Positions 1-8,353 of a DNA stretch of 64,000 nucleotides are shown here, piece after piece. This DNA comes from Rhodanobacter soli. GTDB lineage: Bacteria; Pseudomonadota; Gammaproteobacteria; Xanthomonadales; Rhodanobacteraceae. The DNA is taken from the NCBI RefSeq assembly GCF_040548735.1, contig NZ_JBEPSD010000001.1, positions 186,001 to 250,000 of the forward strand, in the 5' to 3' direction. Under the pieces are notes generated by a model. That model worked only from the letters and a program-made list of their open reading frames with translations. It made no database searches and was not told where the DNA came from. Each line of letters starts with the position of its first letter. Position 1 is the stretch's first letter. The position numbers were made by a program, and so were the translations under genes.

Positions 1-884
1 GCAAGACCCTCAAGGTCGCGCTGCTGCAGGAAACCGACCGCGGCAGCCGCGACGCCAACCTGGACGCGATCGAAGCCGGCCTGCGCAAGGCCGCCGCGGC
101 CGGCGCCGAGCTGGTGCTGCTGCAGGAGTTGCACAACGGCCCGTACTTCTGCCAGCACGAGTCGGTGGAGATCTTCGACCAGGCCGAGAGCATTCCCGGC
201 CCGGGCACCGCGCGCATCGGCAAGCTGGCCGAGGAGTTGAAGCTGGTCGTCGTCGCCTCGTTGTTCGAGCGCCGCGCCGCCGGCCTGTACCACAACACCG
301 CGGTGGTGTTCGATCGCTCGGCGGCCATCGCCGGCACCTACCGCAAGATGCACATCCCGGACGACCCGGCGTTCTATGAGAAGTTCTACTTCACCCCGGG
401 CGACCTCGGCTTCGAGCCGATCGACACTTCGGTCGGCCGCCTCGGCGTGCTGGTGTGCTGGGACCAGTGGTATCCGGAGGCGGCACGCCTGATGGCGCTG
501 GCCGGCGCCGAACTGCTGCTCTACCCCACTGCGATCGGCTGGGACCCGAACGACGAGCAGGCCGAGAAGGATCGCCAGCGCGACGCGTGGATCACCGTGC
601 AGCGTGGCCACGCCGTAGCCAACGGCCTGCCGTTGCTGTCATGCAACCGCACCGGCTTCGAAGCCGATCCCTCGAGCGTGGGCGCCGGCATCCAGTTCTG
701 GGGATCGAGCTTCGTCGCCGGTCCGCAGGGCGAGTTCCTGGCCCAGGCCGGCACCGATGCACGCGAACTGCTGGTGGCCGAGGTCGACCTGGCGCGCAGC
801 GAGCATGTGCGGCGGATCTGGCCATTCCTGCGCGACCGGCGCATCGACGCGTATGCCGACCTGCTCAAGCGCTTCCGTGACTGA
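1..884 (+). CDS. aguB: N-carbamoylputrescine amidase (5' end outside window)
   Basis: The reading frame is already open at base 3, so the gene begins upstream and the start is missing. The product is a carbon-nitrogen (nitrilase superfamily) hydrolase. It matches the enzyme that converts N-carbamoylputrescine to putrescine, CO2 and ammonia in the agmatine route. The Glu-Lys-Cys catalytic triad is visible: Glu in LLLQELH (bases 126-128), Lys in YRKMHIPDD (345-347) and Cys in VCWDQWYPEAA (456-458). The YPTAIGW and SCNRTGFE segments are typical of the plant and bacterial AguB group. The usual partner, agmatine deiminase, would be expected just upstream but is not visible. Family assignment is strong; the exact substrate follows from family resemblance. 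Confidence 0.9.
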   Translation, partial: KTLKVALLQETDRGSRDANLDAIEAGLRKAAAAGAELVLLQELHNGPYFCQHESVEIFDQAESIPGPGTARIGKLAEELKLVVVASLFERRAAGLYHNTAVVFDRSAAIAGTYRKMHIPDDPAFYEKFYFTPGDLGFEPIDTSVGRLGVLVCWDQWYPEAARLMALAGAELLLYPTAIGWDPNDEQAEKDRQRDAWITVQRGHAVANGLPLLSCNRTGFEADPSSVGAGIQFWGSSFVAGPQGEFLAQAGTDARELLVAEVDLARSEHVRRIWPFLRDRRIDAYADLLKRFRD

Positions 885-961
885 AGCCTCGCTCCATTGC
901 TTGTTCCGCATGGCCGTCATCCCCATGCTTGGATTCCCCCCACGACCGGCCTGCTGATCGC

Positions 962-2197
962 ATGAGTGTTCCCGAAACCGAAATCACCGCGTCGCCTGCC
1001 GCCTTGCAGGGCCAGCCGATCGAGCGCGTGCAGCGCGACGGCGTGGAATACGTGGTGCTGGGTACCGCGCACGTCTCGCGCAGCAGCATGGAAGCGGTCG
1101 ATGCCCTGCTGGCAAGCGAACACTTCGATGCCGTGGCGGTGGAACTGTGCGACAGCCGCGCGCAGAGCATGCGCGATCCGGAAGCGTTCAGGCAGCTGGA
1201 CCTGTTCAAGGTGATCCGCCAGGGCAAGGCCGGCATGGTCGCCGCCAGCCTGGTGCTGTCGACGTTCCAGAAGCGCCTGGCCGACCAGTCCGGCATCCAG
1301 CCAGGCGCCGAGATGAAAGCGGCGATGGACGGCGCCGAGCAACGCGGCCTGCCGTTGTGGCTGATCGACCGCGAAGTCGGCACCACGCTCAAGCGCGCCT
1401 GGCGCAGCGTGGGTTTCTGGCAGCGCTTCGGTCTGCTCGGCGGCCTGCTGGCCAGCGTGTTCGACCGCGAGGACATCGAACAGGGCGAGATCGAGAAACT
1501 GAAACAGGGCGACCTGCTGGAAAGCGCGTTCAGCGAATTCGCCAGCGGCTCGAAGCCGCTTTACGACAGCCTGATCGGCGAACGCGATGCGTTCATGGCC
1601 GCACGCCTGCGCGAGGAAGCGGCCCGCCCGACCATGGTGGAAAACCGCCGCGTGCTGGTGGTGATCGGCGCCGGCCATCTCAAGGGGTTGTGCACGCTGC
1701 TGCGCGAACAGCAGGGCGATCCCGCCAGCAAGGTCGCCGAACTGGCCATCTTGCCGCCGAAGGCACGCTGGCCGAAATGGTTGGCCGCTACCCTGGTGCT
1801 GCTGGTGTTCGCCGCGATCGCCTGGGCGTTCCACCAGAACACCGCACTGGGCACGCAGGCATTGCGCGACTGGGTGTTGTTCACCGGCGGTTTCGCCGCG
1901 CTCGGCGCCGTGGCCGCCGGAGCCCATCCGCTCAGCATCCTCGCCGCCTTCATCGCCGCGCCGATCAAGCCGTTTCGCCCCGGCATTCCGGCCGGCGGCA
2001 TCAGCGCGATGGCCGAAGCCTGGGTGCGCCGCCCGCGGGTGGCCGATTTCGACACCTTGCGCGACGACATCGTGCACTGGAGCGGCTGGTGGAAGAACCG
2101 TGTCGCGCGCACCTTGCTGAATTTTTTCCTGGTCAGCGTGGGCACGATCATCGGCGAGTACAGCGCCGGCATCCACATCTTCAAGAGCCTGCTCTGA
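962..2197 (+). CDS. TraB/PrgY family membrane protein
   Basis: This 411-residue protein has an N-terminal TraB/PrgY-like domain, with the hallmark GTAHVSRSS motif near residue 30 and VVIGAGHLKG near 235. The C-terminal third has about three hydrophobic segments (WLAATLVLLVFAAIAW, a long segment around VLFTGGFAALGAVAAG, and LLNFFLVSVGTIIGEY). TraB proteins of Enterococcus reduce shed pheromone activity, and the superfamily resembles Tiki/EreA metal hydrolases; the role in Gram-negative bacteria is not established. The ATG at 962 is preferred because the protein then starts close to the conserved domain. An in-frame TTG at 929 would add 11 residues. No strong Shine-Dalgarno decides between them. 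Confidence 0.8.
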   Translation: MSVPETEITASPAALQGQPIERVQRDGVEYVVLGTAHVSRSSMEAVDALLASEHFDAVAVELCDSRAQSMRDPEAFRQLDLFKVIRQGKAGMVAASLVLSTFQKRLADQSGIQPGAEMKAAMDGAEQRGLPLWLIDREVGTTLKRAWRSVGFWQRFGLLGGLLASVFDREDIEQGEIEKLKQGDLLESAFSEFASGSKPLYDSLIGERDAFMAARLREEAARPTMVENRRVLVVIGAGHLKGLCTLLREQQGDPASKVAELAILPPKARWPKWLAATLVLLVFAAIAWAFHQNTALGTQALRDWVLFTGGFAALGAVAAGAHPLSILAAFIAAPIKPFRPGIPAGGISAMAEAWVRRPRVADFDTLRDDIVHWSGWWKNRVARTLLNFFLVSVGTIIGEYSAGIHIFKSLL

Positions 2198-2282
2198 CCA
2201 CGGCTGCGTGACGAGCGGCCGCGAAGCGCATGCTACGATGCGCGCCGCCTGCAGGCTCCCTGCAAACGCATTTCGATATCCG

Positions 2283-2369
2283 GCCCGGGTGGCGAAACTG
2301 GTATACGCAAGGGACTTAAAATCCCTCGGCCGCAAGGCCATGCGGGTTCGATCCCCGCCCCGGGCACCA
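2283..2369 (+). tRNA. tRNA-Leu (anticodon UAA)
   Basis: An 87-nt type II tRNA with encoded CCA. The acceptor stem pairs GCCCGGG (2283-2289) with CCCGGGC (2359-2365). The anticodon stem AGGGA/TCCCT encloses loop CTTAAAA, giving anticodon TAA at 2317-2319. The T-arm GGGTTCGATCC is standard, and a long variable arm is present. A TGn-extended -10-like TACGAT lies at 2234-2239 but no convincing -35 was found. This is the tRNA that in E. coli (leuZ) closes the uvrC-pgsA-glyW-cysT-leuZ string; here it lies 3 kb away on the opposite strand. Confidence 0.97.
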
Positions 2370-2397
2370 ACGACCGCTTGATGCCCGATCAAACGAT

Positions 2398-2424
2398 GGA
2401 GTGCGGCGAATGTCGCCGCACTCC
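2398..2424. terminator. Hairpin between convergent tRNA-Leu and HU genes
   Basis: A perfect 12-bp stem (2398-2409 with 2413-2424) has a 3-nt loop and lies between the 3' ends of tRNA-Leu and the HU gene. A short T-rich stretch follows on the minus strand (ATCGTTT), so it best fits the end of the HU transcript and may also stop the tRNA transcript. Confidence 0.6.
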
Positions 2425-2444
2425 ACGATGACGCCTTGCCTGGA

Positions 2445-2831
2445 TCAGGCCGCCGCGTCCTTCAGCTTCTTCAGCGGGCGGATCTTGACCTTGACCGACG
2501 CCGGCTTGGCGGCGAACCACTGCTCTTCCTTGGTGAACGGGTTGATGCCCTTGCGCTTCGGCTTGGCCGGCACGCTCACCGCGGTGATCTTCAGCAGGCC
2601 GGGCAACTGGAACGAACCGGCGCCCTTCTTGTGCACCGAACCGGCGACCGCGCCTTCCAGCGCGGCGAGCACGGCGCGAACATCCTTGGCGACCACGCCG
2701 CTGGCTTCCACGATGTGCGCCACCAGGGTGGACTTGTTCAGCGCTTCCTTGATCGGCTTCGGAGCGGCCGGTGCAGCTTTCGCCTTCGGTGCCGGCTTGC
2801 TCTTGGCCGCTGCTTTCTGCGTCTTTGCCAT
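2445..2831 (-). CDS. HU-family DNA-binding protein with basic N-terminal extension
   Basis: A 128-residue histone-like protein. The first ~25 residues are a Lys/Ala/Pro-rich tail (AKTQKAAAKSKPAPKAKAA). The HU/IHF fold follows: helices from NKSTLVAHIVEASGVVAKDV, the GSFQLPGLLKI strand that replaces the usual GFGSFEV, and the DNA-binding arm carrying an RKGINPFT-type sequence (KRKGINPFTKEE). HU is normally ~90 residues, so the protein is extended at both ends (basic C-terminus VKVKIRPLKKLKD). It should bind and bend DNA as a nucleoid protein. The start ATG has GAGGGGG upstream. Single gene with its own promoter and a terminator hairpin behind it. Confidence 0.92.
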   Translation of the reverse strand: MAKTQKAAAKSKPAPKAKAAPAAPKPIKEALNKSTLVAHIVEASGVVAKDVRAVLAALEGAVAGSVHKKGAGSFQLPGLLKITAVSVPAKPKRKGINPFTKEEQWFAAKPASVKVKIRPLKKLKDAAA

Positions 2832-2888
2832 GAATTTCCCCCTCGTCTACGTGGTGATGGATTGGTTGCATTGCCTCACGGCACGCTG

Positions 2889-2917
2889 AATGTAGGGGAA
2901 TTCAGCGGTGCCGCCAA
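2889..2917 (-). promoter_or_regulatory. Candidate sigma-70 promoter of the HU gene
   Basis: Read on the minus strand, TTGGCG (2917-2912) and TACATT (2894-2889) are separated by 17 nt, each 4 of 6 to consensus. They sit about 58 bp before the HU start codon. Confidence 0.45.
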
Positions 2918-3063
2918 CGGGTCGGACGACAAAAAACGTTTCCCGGTCGCAAAATCTTCAGCAAGACAACCGGCGGCACCCGCTATTCCGCATTCCGCCA
3001 GGCTTGGCGTACGCTATCGGCCACGTGGCGCACAGGTCAGGATGCCGTGGAAGAGGATGGCGG

Positions 3064-5205
3064 ATGCAGGATCTAGCAAACCACCTCAACTTCGGCTACT
3101 TCACCGCGGCCCTGCTGGCGACCGCAGCCGTGGCATTCGGGGCAGGCGTGCAGTTTCTGGTGATCGGTGTGCGCCAACGGCGCGACCCCACGCATCTGGC
3201 CTTTGCCGTGCTGTGCCTGTGCATCGCCACGCTGGCCTGCTCGAACGCCGTGATGGACGCTGCCGACAGCCCGGCGCTGGCGATCCTGGCGCTGCGCATC
3301 CTGTGCGCCGCGGCCGTGCTCGCACTCCCCGCGCTGATGCTGTTTGTCGGCGGCTACACCGGCAGACCGGTCGACCGCTACCTGCTCGGAACCGTGTGCG
3401 CGCTGTCGCTGTGGCTGTTCTGGATCAACCTGCACTCGCCGTACAGCATGCTCGATACCACCCTGCACGAAGCCGCTCCGACGGTGTTGCCATGGGGAGA
3501 AGCGCTGTACACCCTCGAAGGCACTCCCTCGGCATGGGGTCATGCGTTTCGCTGGCTCAGCTATGCCATCTTCCTGTGGGCGATGTATCGCGCGGCACGA
3601 CAATACCGCGACGGGCAGCGCCTGCGCGGCGCCATGCTCGGCGTCTGCCTGCTGATCCAGTTCCTGGCCTTGCTGTGGGGCGCCATCGTGGTCAACACGC
3701 TGGGCAAGCCCTACCCGTCGATCGACGCCTTCGCGTTCCTGTCATTCGTGCTGCTGATGAGCCTGCTGCTGGCCAGCCAGATGCACTCGCACGCACTGCA
3801 GCTCGAGCGCACCGCCAGCGAGCTCCGTGCCGAAGCCGAGATCCGCCGCGAAGCCGAACTCGACCTGCGCCATGCCGCCTACCACGATGCCCTGACCGGC
3901 CTGCCCAATCGCCTGCGCGCGCTGTACATCCTGGCCGACCTGCTCGCGGATGCGGCGCAGTCCGATCAGTATGGCGCCGTGCTGATGATCGACCTGGACA
4001 ACTTCAAGACCATCAACGACTCGCTTGGCCATCATGCCGGCGACCGCGTGCTGGAGACCATCGCCGACAGCCTGCTCGCCGCGGCGCCCAGCGCATCCAC
4101 CGTGGCCCGGCTCGGCGGCGACGAATTCGTGGTGCTGCTCGGCACCCTTGACGAGGATGCCGACACCGCGGCCACGCGGGCCATGCAGGTCGCCGAGCGT
4201 ATGCTTGAACGGCTGGCGACACCGCTGGCGATCGACAGCCGGGTGCTGGGCATCGGTGCGAGTATCGGCGTGGCGGTATTCCCGAACCTGGATGCGGGGG
4301 CGGCCGACATCATCCGTTGCGCCGATATCGCGCTGTACCGCGCCAAATCCGCTGGGCGCAATGCGGCACGGCTGTTCCTGCCGCATATGCAACGCGACGC
4401 GGACGCCCGCCTGGAACTGGAACGCGGCCTGCGCACGGCACTGGAGCGCCAGGAATTCTCGTTGCGCTTCCAGCCGCAGGTCGACATGCGCGGAAGACCG
4501 GTGGGCGCGGAGGCCTTGCTGCGCTGGAAGCACCCTAGGCTGGGCGAAGTGTCACCGGCCACGTTCATCCCGGTGGCCGAGGAAACCGGCCTGATCCATG
4601 CCCTGGGCGCCTGGGTGATCGCCGAGGTCTGCAACCATGTCCGGGAATGGCGCCGGCTCGGCATGGATTTCGGCGGACGCATCGCGGTCAACGTCAGCCC
4701 CTGGCAGATCGCCCACCCGCAATTCGTGCCGAACATCGAGGCACAGGTGAAGGCGGCCGGCATCGAGCCATCCGCACTGACCCTCGAGTTGACCGAGAGC
4801 GCCCTGCTCAACGACTTCGATACGGCGCTGCGTACGCTGCACCAGCTTTCCGCCATCGGCTTTCGGCTGGCGCTGGATGATTTCGGCACCGGCTACTCGT
4901 CGCTGGCCTACCTGCAGCAATTGCCGCTGGACGAGCTGAAGATCGACCGCACCTTCATCAGTGCGCTGCAGCCGGCCATCACCGATCCGCTGGCAGGTTT
5001 CATCGTCGACATCGGCAGGCGCCTCGGCATGACCACGATCGCCGAAGGCGTCGAGACCCGGCAACAGAGAATCATGCTGGAAACGCTCGGCTGCGACATC
5101 GTGCAAGGCTATTTCATCAGCCTGCCGCTGACCGCAGACGATTTTCAGCGTTGGATGACCCGGCATGCAACGGCCAGCGAGGTCGCCGTCATCTCCGATT
5201 TCTAG
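3064..5205 (+). CDS. Membrane GGDEF-EAL c-di-GMP signalling protein
   Basis: A 713-residue protein with about seven hydrophobic segments in the first 240 residues, then a short charged linker, a GGDEF domain and an EAL domain. The GGDEF motif is intact (351-355, RLGGDEFVVLL), but the residues five before it (PSAS) are not an RxxD inhibitory site. The EAL motif is intact (483-485, EALLRW), as are DDFGTGYSSL (605-614) and AEGVET, so phosphodiesterase activity is plausible. Dual activity or GTP-activated hydrolysis is possible; the sequence does not decide. The ATG at 3064 has AAGAGG about 8 nt upstream. The frame stays open back to 2908, but that part lacks domain character. Confidence 0.92.
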   Translation: MQDLANHLNFGYFTAALLATAAVAFGAGVQFLVIGVRQRRDPTHLAFAVLCLCIATLACSNAVMDAADSPALAILALRILCAAAVLALPALMLFVGGYTGRPVDRYLLGTVCALSLWLFWINLHSPYSMLDTTLHEAAPTVLPWGEALYTLEGTPSAWGHAFRWLSYAIFLWAMYRAARQYRDGQRLRGAMLGVCLLIQFLALLWGAIVVNTLGKPYPSIDAFAFLSFVLLMSLLLASQMHSHALQLERTASELRAEAEIRREAELDLRHAAYHDALTGLPNRLRALYILADLLADAAQSDQYGAVLMIDLDNFKTINDSLGHHAGDRVLETIADSLLAAAPSASTVARLGGDEFVVLLGTLDEDADTAATRAMQVAERMLERLATPLAIDSRVLGIGASIGVAVFPNLDAGAADIIRCADIALYRAKSAGRNAARLFLPHMQRDADARLELERGLRTALERQEFSLRFQPQVDMRGRPVGAEALLRWKHPRLGEVSPATFIPVAEETGLIHALGAWVIAEVCNHVREWRRLGMDFGGRIAVNVSPWQIAHPQFVPNIEAQVKAAGIEPSALTLELTESALLNDFDTALRTLHQLSAIGFRLALDDFGTGYSSLAYLQQLPLDELKIDRTFISALQPAITDPLAGFIVDIGRRLGMTTIAEGVETRQQRIMLETLGCDIVQGYFISLPLTADDFQRWMTRHATASEVAVISDF

Positions 5206-5210
5206 GCGAC

Positions 5211-5236
5211 AAAAAACCCGCCGTCGGCGGGTTTTC
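5211..5236. terminator. Bidirectional rho-independent terminator
   Basis: A stem of ACCCGCC with GGCGGGT (5216-5222/5226-5232) is flanked by AAAAAA on the left and TTTT on the right. It can end the GGDEF-EAL transcript on the plus strand and the tRNA-Cys transcript on the minus strand. Confidence 0.8.
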
Positions 5237-5263
5237 GGGGCTGGCTGGCAGCCCGTTGCGCAA

Positions 5264-5337
5264 TGGAGGCCTAGGTCGGAATCGAACCGGCGTACGCGGA
5301 TTTGCAGTCCGCTGCATGACCACTCTGCCACCAGGCC
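5264..5337 (-). tRNA. tRNA-Cys (anticodon GCA)
   Basis: A 74-nt tRNA with encoded CCA (TGG at 5264-5266 on the plus strand). The 5' end is GGCCTGG (5337-5331), pairing with CTAGGCC with one G-U pair. The anticodon stem-loop GCGGACTGCAAATCCGC gives GCA. It is the last of three tRNA genes on this strand, downstream of two tRNA-Gly copies, as cysT follows glyW in E. coli. Confidence 0.97.
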
Positions 5338-5380
5338 ATTGCTTCGTGAAGCGCGACCATGATGATCGCAGGTTGCCTCT

Positions 5381-5409
5381 AAAAAACAAAACCCCGGAAA
5401 GCCGAGGTT
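5381..5409 (-). terminator. Terminator-like hairpin between tRNA-Gly and tRNA-Cys
   Basis: On the minus strand AACCTCGG and CCGGGGTT form a stem with one mismatch, followed by TTGTTTTTT. It lies between the proximal tRNA-Gly and tRNA-Cys. If it works efficiently tRNA-Cys needs read-through or its own promoter; partial termination or RNA processing is possible. Confidence 0.55.
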
Positions 5410-5421
5410 CTGCATTGAAAC

Positions 5422-5497
<76 letters not shown>

Positions 5498-5510
5498 ATC
5501 GGAGCCGCGA

Positions 5511-5538
5511 ATGATAGCAGAACGCGGTCCCTTGTGAA
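5511..5538 (-). promoter_or_regulatory. Candidate promoter of tRNA-Gly copy 2
   Basis: On the minus strand TTCACA (5538-5533) and TATCAT (5516-5511) are 16 nt apart. The -10 lies 13 bp before the tRNA, so this copy can be transcribed independently of the upstream one. Confidence 0.55.
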
Positions 5539-5605
5539 TAGCTGCGACAGCGCTTTTCGATCCGGATTCCCGCGCCCTGCACCGACCCTGTGCACCGCTG
5601 AAACG

Positions 5606-5634
5606 ACAAGGCCCCGAACGGATCGGGGCCTTGT
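5606..5634. terminator. Terminator hairpin between the two tRNA-Gly genes
   Basis: A perfect 12-bp stem pairs ACAAGGCCCCGA (5606-5617) with TCGGGGCCTTGT (5623-5634), with a 5-nt loop. It separates the two tRNA-Gly transcription units. There is no long T run, so efficiency is uncertain. Confidence 0.65.
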
Positions 5635-5642
5635 CTGCAAAC

Positions 5643-5718
<76 letters not shown>

Positions 5719-5731
5719 ATTGGAGCCGCGC

Positions 5732-5759
5732 ATTCTAATACGTGAAAGCGGATCGTCAA
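5732..5759 (-). promoter_or_regulatory. Sigma-70 promoter of tRNA-Gly copy 1
   Basis: On the minus strand TTGACG (5759-5754) and TAGAAT (5737-5732) are separated by 16 nt, each 5 of 6 to consensus. The -10 ends 13 bp before the tRNA 5' end, and a GC-rich discriminator (GCGCGGC) typical of stable-RNA promoters follows. Confidence 0.75.
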
Positions 5760-5789
5760 GCCCGTATCGATCGGGACATGCCCCGCCAA

Positions 5790-6401
5790 TCAGATATCGT
5801 CGCTGCCCGCGGATGACTGCCCCGGCGTACCGCTGCTCAGGATCGGCCAGGCGGCGCGCAGGTAGTACAGGCCCGACCAGATCGTGAGCACGCCGGCGAT
5901 CACCAGCAAGGCTTCGCCAATGTGGTACAGGCGCAGCGCTTCGGCGGCTTTCTCGTGCTGCACGATCAGCACCACCAGGGCGACCATCTGCATCACCGTC
6001 TTCAACTTGCCGATGAAGGCGACCTTGACGGTGGCGCGCATGCCGATCTCGGCCATCCACTCGCGCAGCGCGGACACGCTGATTTCGCGTCCCACGATCA
6101 CCGCCGCGGTCACCGCCATCAGGACACCCGGCCAGCCGCCGCGATGCGATTCGACCAGCAGGAACAAGGTCACCGCCACCATCAGCTTGTCGGCGACCGG
6201 ATCGAGGAACGCGCCGAATGCCGAAGTGAGGTTCATCCGCCGCGCGAGATAACCGTCGAGCCAGTCGGTGACCGCAGCCAGCACGAACACGATCGCCGCG
6301 GTGATGTTGTGGCCCGGAAACGGCAGGTAGAACACCACCACCATGACCGGCAGCAGAGCAACGCGGAAGAGGGTCAGCCAGGTCGGCAGGTTGATGTGCA
6401 T
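5790..6401 (-). CDS. pgsA: CDP-diacylglycerol--glycerol-3-phosphate 3-phosphatidyltransferase
   Basis: Integral membrane enzyme that makes phosphatidylglycerol phosphate from CDP-diacylglycerol and glycerol-3-phosphate, the committed step to phosphatidylglycerol and cardiolipin. The CDP-alcohol phosphatidyltransferase signature D-G-x2-A-R-x8-G-x3-D-x3-D is complete in DGYLARRMNLTSAFGAFLDP and the following VAD. About five hydrophobic segments are present. The product is 203 residues with a Ser/Gly-rich tail, slightly longer than E. coli PgsA. The start at 6401 (MHINLPTWLTLFRV) matches family N-termini and has GGAAC upstream; an ATG at 6434 would add 11 residues. It follows uvrC, the usual gammaproteobacterial order. 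Confidence 0.95.
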   Translation of the reverse strand: MHINLPTWLTLFRVALLPVMVVVFYLPFPGHNITAAIVFVLAAVTDWLDGYLARRMNLTSAFGAFLDPVADKLMVAVTLFLLVESHRGGWPGVLMAVTAAVIVGREISVSALREWMAEIGMRATVKVAFIGKLKTVMQMVALVVLIVQHEKAAEALRLYHIGEALLVIAGVLTIWSGLYYLRAAWPILSSGTPGQSSAGSDDI

Positions 6402-6473
6402 GGTTCGTTCCAGTGATTTGCGCCAGTTTCGCATGCCGGCGCGCCACTGCCGAGTGAAGGCGTTCGCCGATGT

Positions 6474-8315
6474 TCAGCCATGCAGGCTGGCGTAGATGCG
6501 CCCGGCCAGGCCGCGGTCGATGCCCTTCACCTGCATCAGTTCCTCGACGCCGGCGCGCTCCAGGCCCTGCATGCCGCCGAACGCCTTCAGCAGCGCCGAA
6601 CGCCGGCGCGCACCGATGCCTGGCACGTCCTCCAGCACGCTGCGTTCGCGCGCTTTCTCGCGCCGCTTGCGATGGCCGCTGATCGCGAAGCGATGCGCCT
6701 CGTCGCGCACCGCCGCGACCAGATGCAAGGCCGGCGATGACGAACCCGGATGCAGCTCGCGCCCGGGATTTCCCGCCTCGATCCGCGCCAGCACCAAGGT
6801 TTCCTCGCCGGCGCGCCGGCCCGGGCCCTTCGCCACGCCGACCACTTCGATGCCGTCGACGCCGAGTTCCCTCAGCACGTCCAGCGCCTGCGCCACCTGG
6901 CCGCTGCCGCCGTCGATCAGCAGGATGTCGGGGCGGGCGCCCTCGCCTTCGGCCACCTTGCGGAAGCGCCGAGTCAACGCCTGGTGCATCGCCGCGTAGT
7001 CGTCGCCCGGCGTGATGCCGGCGATGTTGAAGCGGCGGTAGTGCGATTTCTCCGGGCCTTCCGGCCCGAACACCACGCACGAGGCGACGGTCAGCTCGCC
7101 CATCGTGTGGCTGATGTCGAAGCACTCGATGCGCCGCGGCGGCGCCGCCAGCCCGAGCACCTTCTGCAAGTCGTCGAAACGCGTGCCCAGGGTCTGCCGG
7201 CTGGCCAGCCGCGCGGTCAGCGAGGCCTGCGCGTTGCGCTCGGCCATCTGCAGGAACTGTGCGCGCTCGCCGCGCACGCTGGACTTCAGCTCCACCGCAT
7301 GGCCGGCGTGCTGGCCGAGCAGCTCGGCCAGGATCTCCTGGTCGGCCAGCGGCTCGCCCAGGATCAGCTCGCGCGGCACCGGCCGGTCCAGGTAGTACTG
7401 CGCGATGAACTGCGTCAGCACGTCGGCGGGCTCGGCATCCAGCGGCAGCCGCGGAAAGAAATCGCGCGTGCCCAGGCTGATGCCGTTGCGGAAGAACAGC
7501 ACGCTGACGCAGGCCATGCCCGCCTCGATGCGGCAGGCGATCACGTCCATGTCGGCGCTGGCCCCCTGCACGTGGTGCTGCGCCTGCAACTGGCGCAGGG
7601 CGGCCACCTGGTCGCGCAGTTTCGCCGCACGTTCGAACTGCAGCGCCTTGCTGGCCTGCTCCATCGCCTCGGCCAGCTCGTCGATCACCGCGTTGCTGCG
7701 CCCTTCCAGGAACATTTCCGCATGGCGTACGTCGTTGCGGTAATCCTCCACGCTGATCAGCCCCACGCAGGGCGCGCTGCAGCGACCGATCTGGTACTGC
7801 AGGCAGGGCCGCGTGCGGTTGCGGAAGTAGCTGTCCTCGCACTGGCGCACCTTGAACAGCTTCTGCATCAGGCTGAGGCTTTCGCGCACCGCGTAAGTGC
7901 TCGGATACGGCCCGAAATAGCGTCCCGGCAGGTTCTTCGCGCCGCGATGGAAGGCCAGCCGCGGGTAGTCCTCGCCGCCGGACAGGTAGATGTACGGGTA
8001 GCTCTTGTCGTCGCGCAGCAGGATGTTGTAGCGCGGCTTCAGCGACTTGATCAGCTGCGATTCCAGCAGCAGCGCCTCGCCCTCGGTGCGCGTCACGGTG
8101 ATCTCGACGCGGGCGATCTGCGCCACCATCGCCGCGATGCGCGGCTCCATCCGCGGCTTCAGGAAATAGCTGCCGACGCGCTTCTTGAGATTGCCGGCCT
8201 TGCCCACGTAGAGCAGCTCGCCGGCCGCGTCGAAATGACGATAGACGCCAGGCGAGGAAGTCAGCGTACGGACGAAGGCCTTGCCGTCGAAGGGGGGCGG
8301 TTGTGCGGACTGCAT
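6474..8315 (-). CDS. uvrC: UvrABC system protein C (excinuclease subunit)
   Basis: A 613-residue nucleotide-excision-repair endonuclease that cuts on both sides of lesions marked by UvrAB. The N-terminal GIY-YIG domain is seen in SPGVYRHFDAAGELLYVGKA (residues ~20-40). A UVR UvrB-binding motif follows near 205-240, then the RNase H-like nuclease domain (IECFDISHTMGE, LLIDGGSGQV). Tandem helix-hairpin-helix motifs close the protein (LEDVPGIGARRRSALLKAFG and a second copy). Length is close to the E. coli protein (610). It follows kdsB with a short gap and precedes pgsA. A 9-bp inverted repeat covers the start codon. Confidence 0.97.
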   Translation of the reverse strand: MQSAQPPPFDGKAFVRTLTSSPGVYRHFDAAGELLYVGKAGNLKKRVGSYFLKPRMEPRIAAMVAQIARVEITVTRTEGEALLLESQLIKSLKPRYNILLRDDKSYPYIYLSGGEDYPRLAFHRGAKNLPGRYFGPYPSTYAVRESLSLMQKLFKVRQCEDSYFRNRTRPCLQYQIGRCSAPCVGLISVEDYRNDVRHAEMFLEGRSNAVIDELAEAMEQASKALQFERAAKLRDQVAALRQLQAQHHVQGASADMDVIACRIEAGMACVSVLFFRNGISLGTRDFFPRLPLDAEPADVLTQFIAQYYLDRPVPRELILGEPLADQEILAELLGQHAGHAVELKSSVRGERAQFLQMAERNAQASLTARLASRQTLGTRFDDLQKVLGLAAPPRRIECFDISHTMGELTVASCVVFGPEGPEKSHYRRFNIAGITPGDDYAAMHQALTRRFRKVAEGEGARPDILLIDGGSGQVAQALDVLRELGVDGIEVVGVAKGPGRRAGEETLVLARIEAGNPGRELHPGSSSPALHLVAAVRDEAHRFAISGHRKRREKARERSVLEDVPGIGARRRSALLKAFGGMQGLERAGVEELMQVKGIDRGLAGRIYASLHG

Positions 8316-8346
8316 GGGATCATTCTAGTGGCGATGACCCATGCAG
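8310..8346 (-). repeat. Inverted repeat over the uvrC start codon
   Basis: CTGCATGGG (8310-8318) and CCCATGCAG (8338-8346) are perfect reverse complements with a 19-nt loop. In the minus-strand transcript the second arm contains the uvrC ATG, so the hairpin would hide the start and the loop would hold the ribosome-binding region. Function is not known. Confidence 0.6.
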
Positions 8347-8353
8347 ATGTGGC

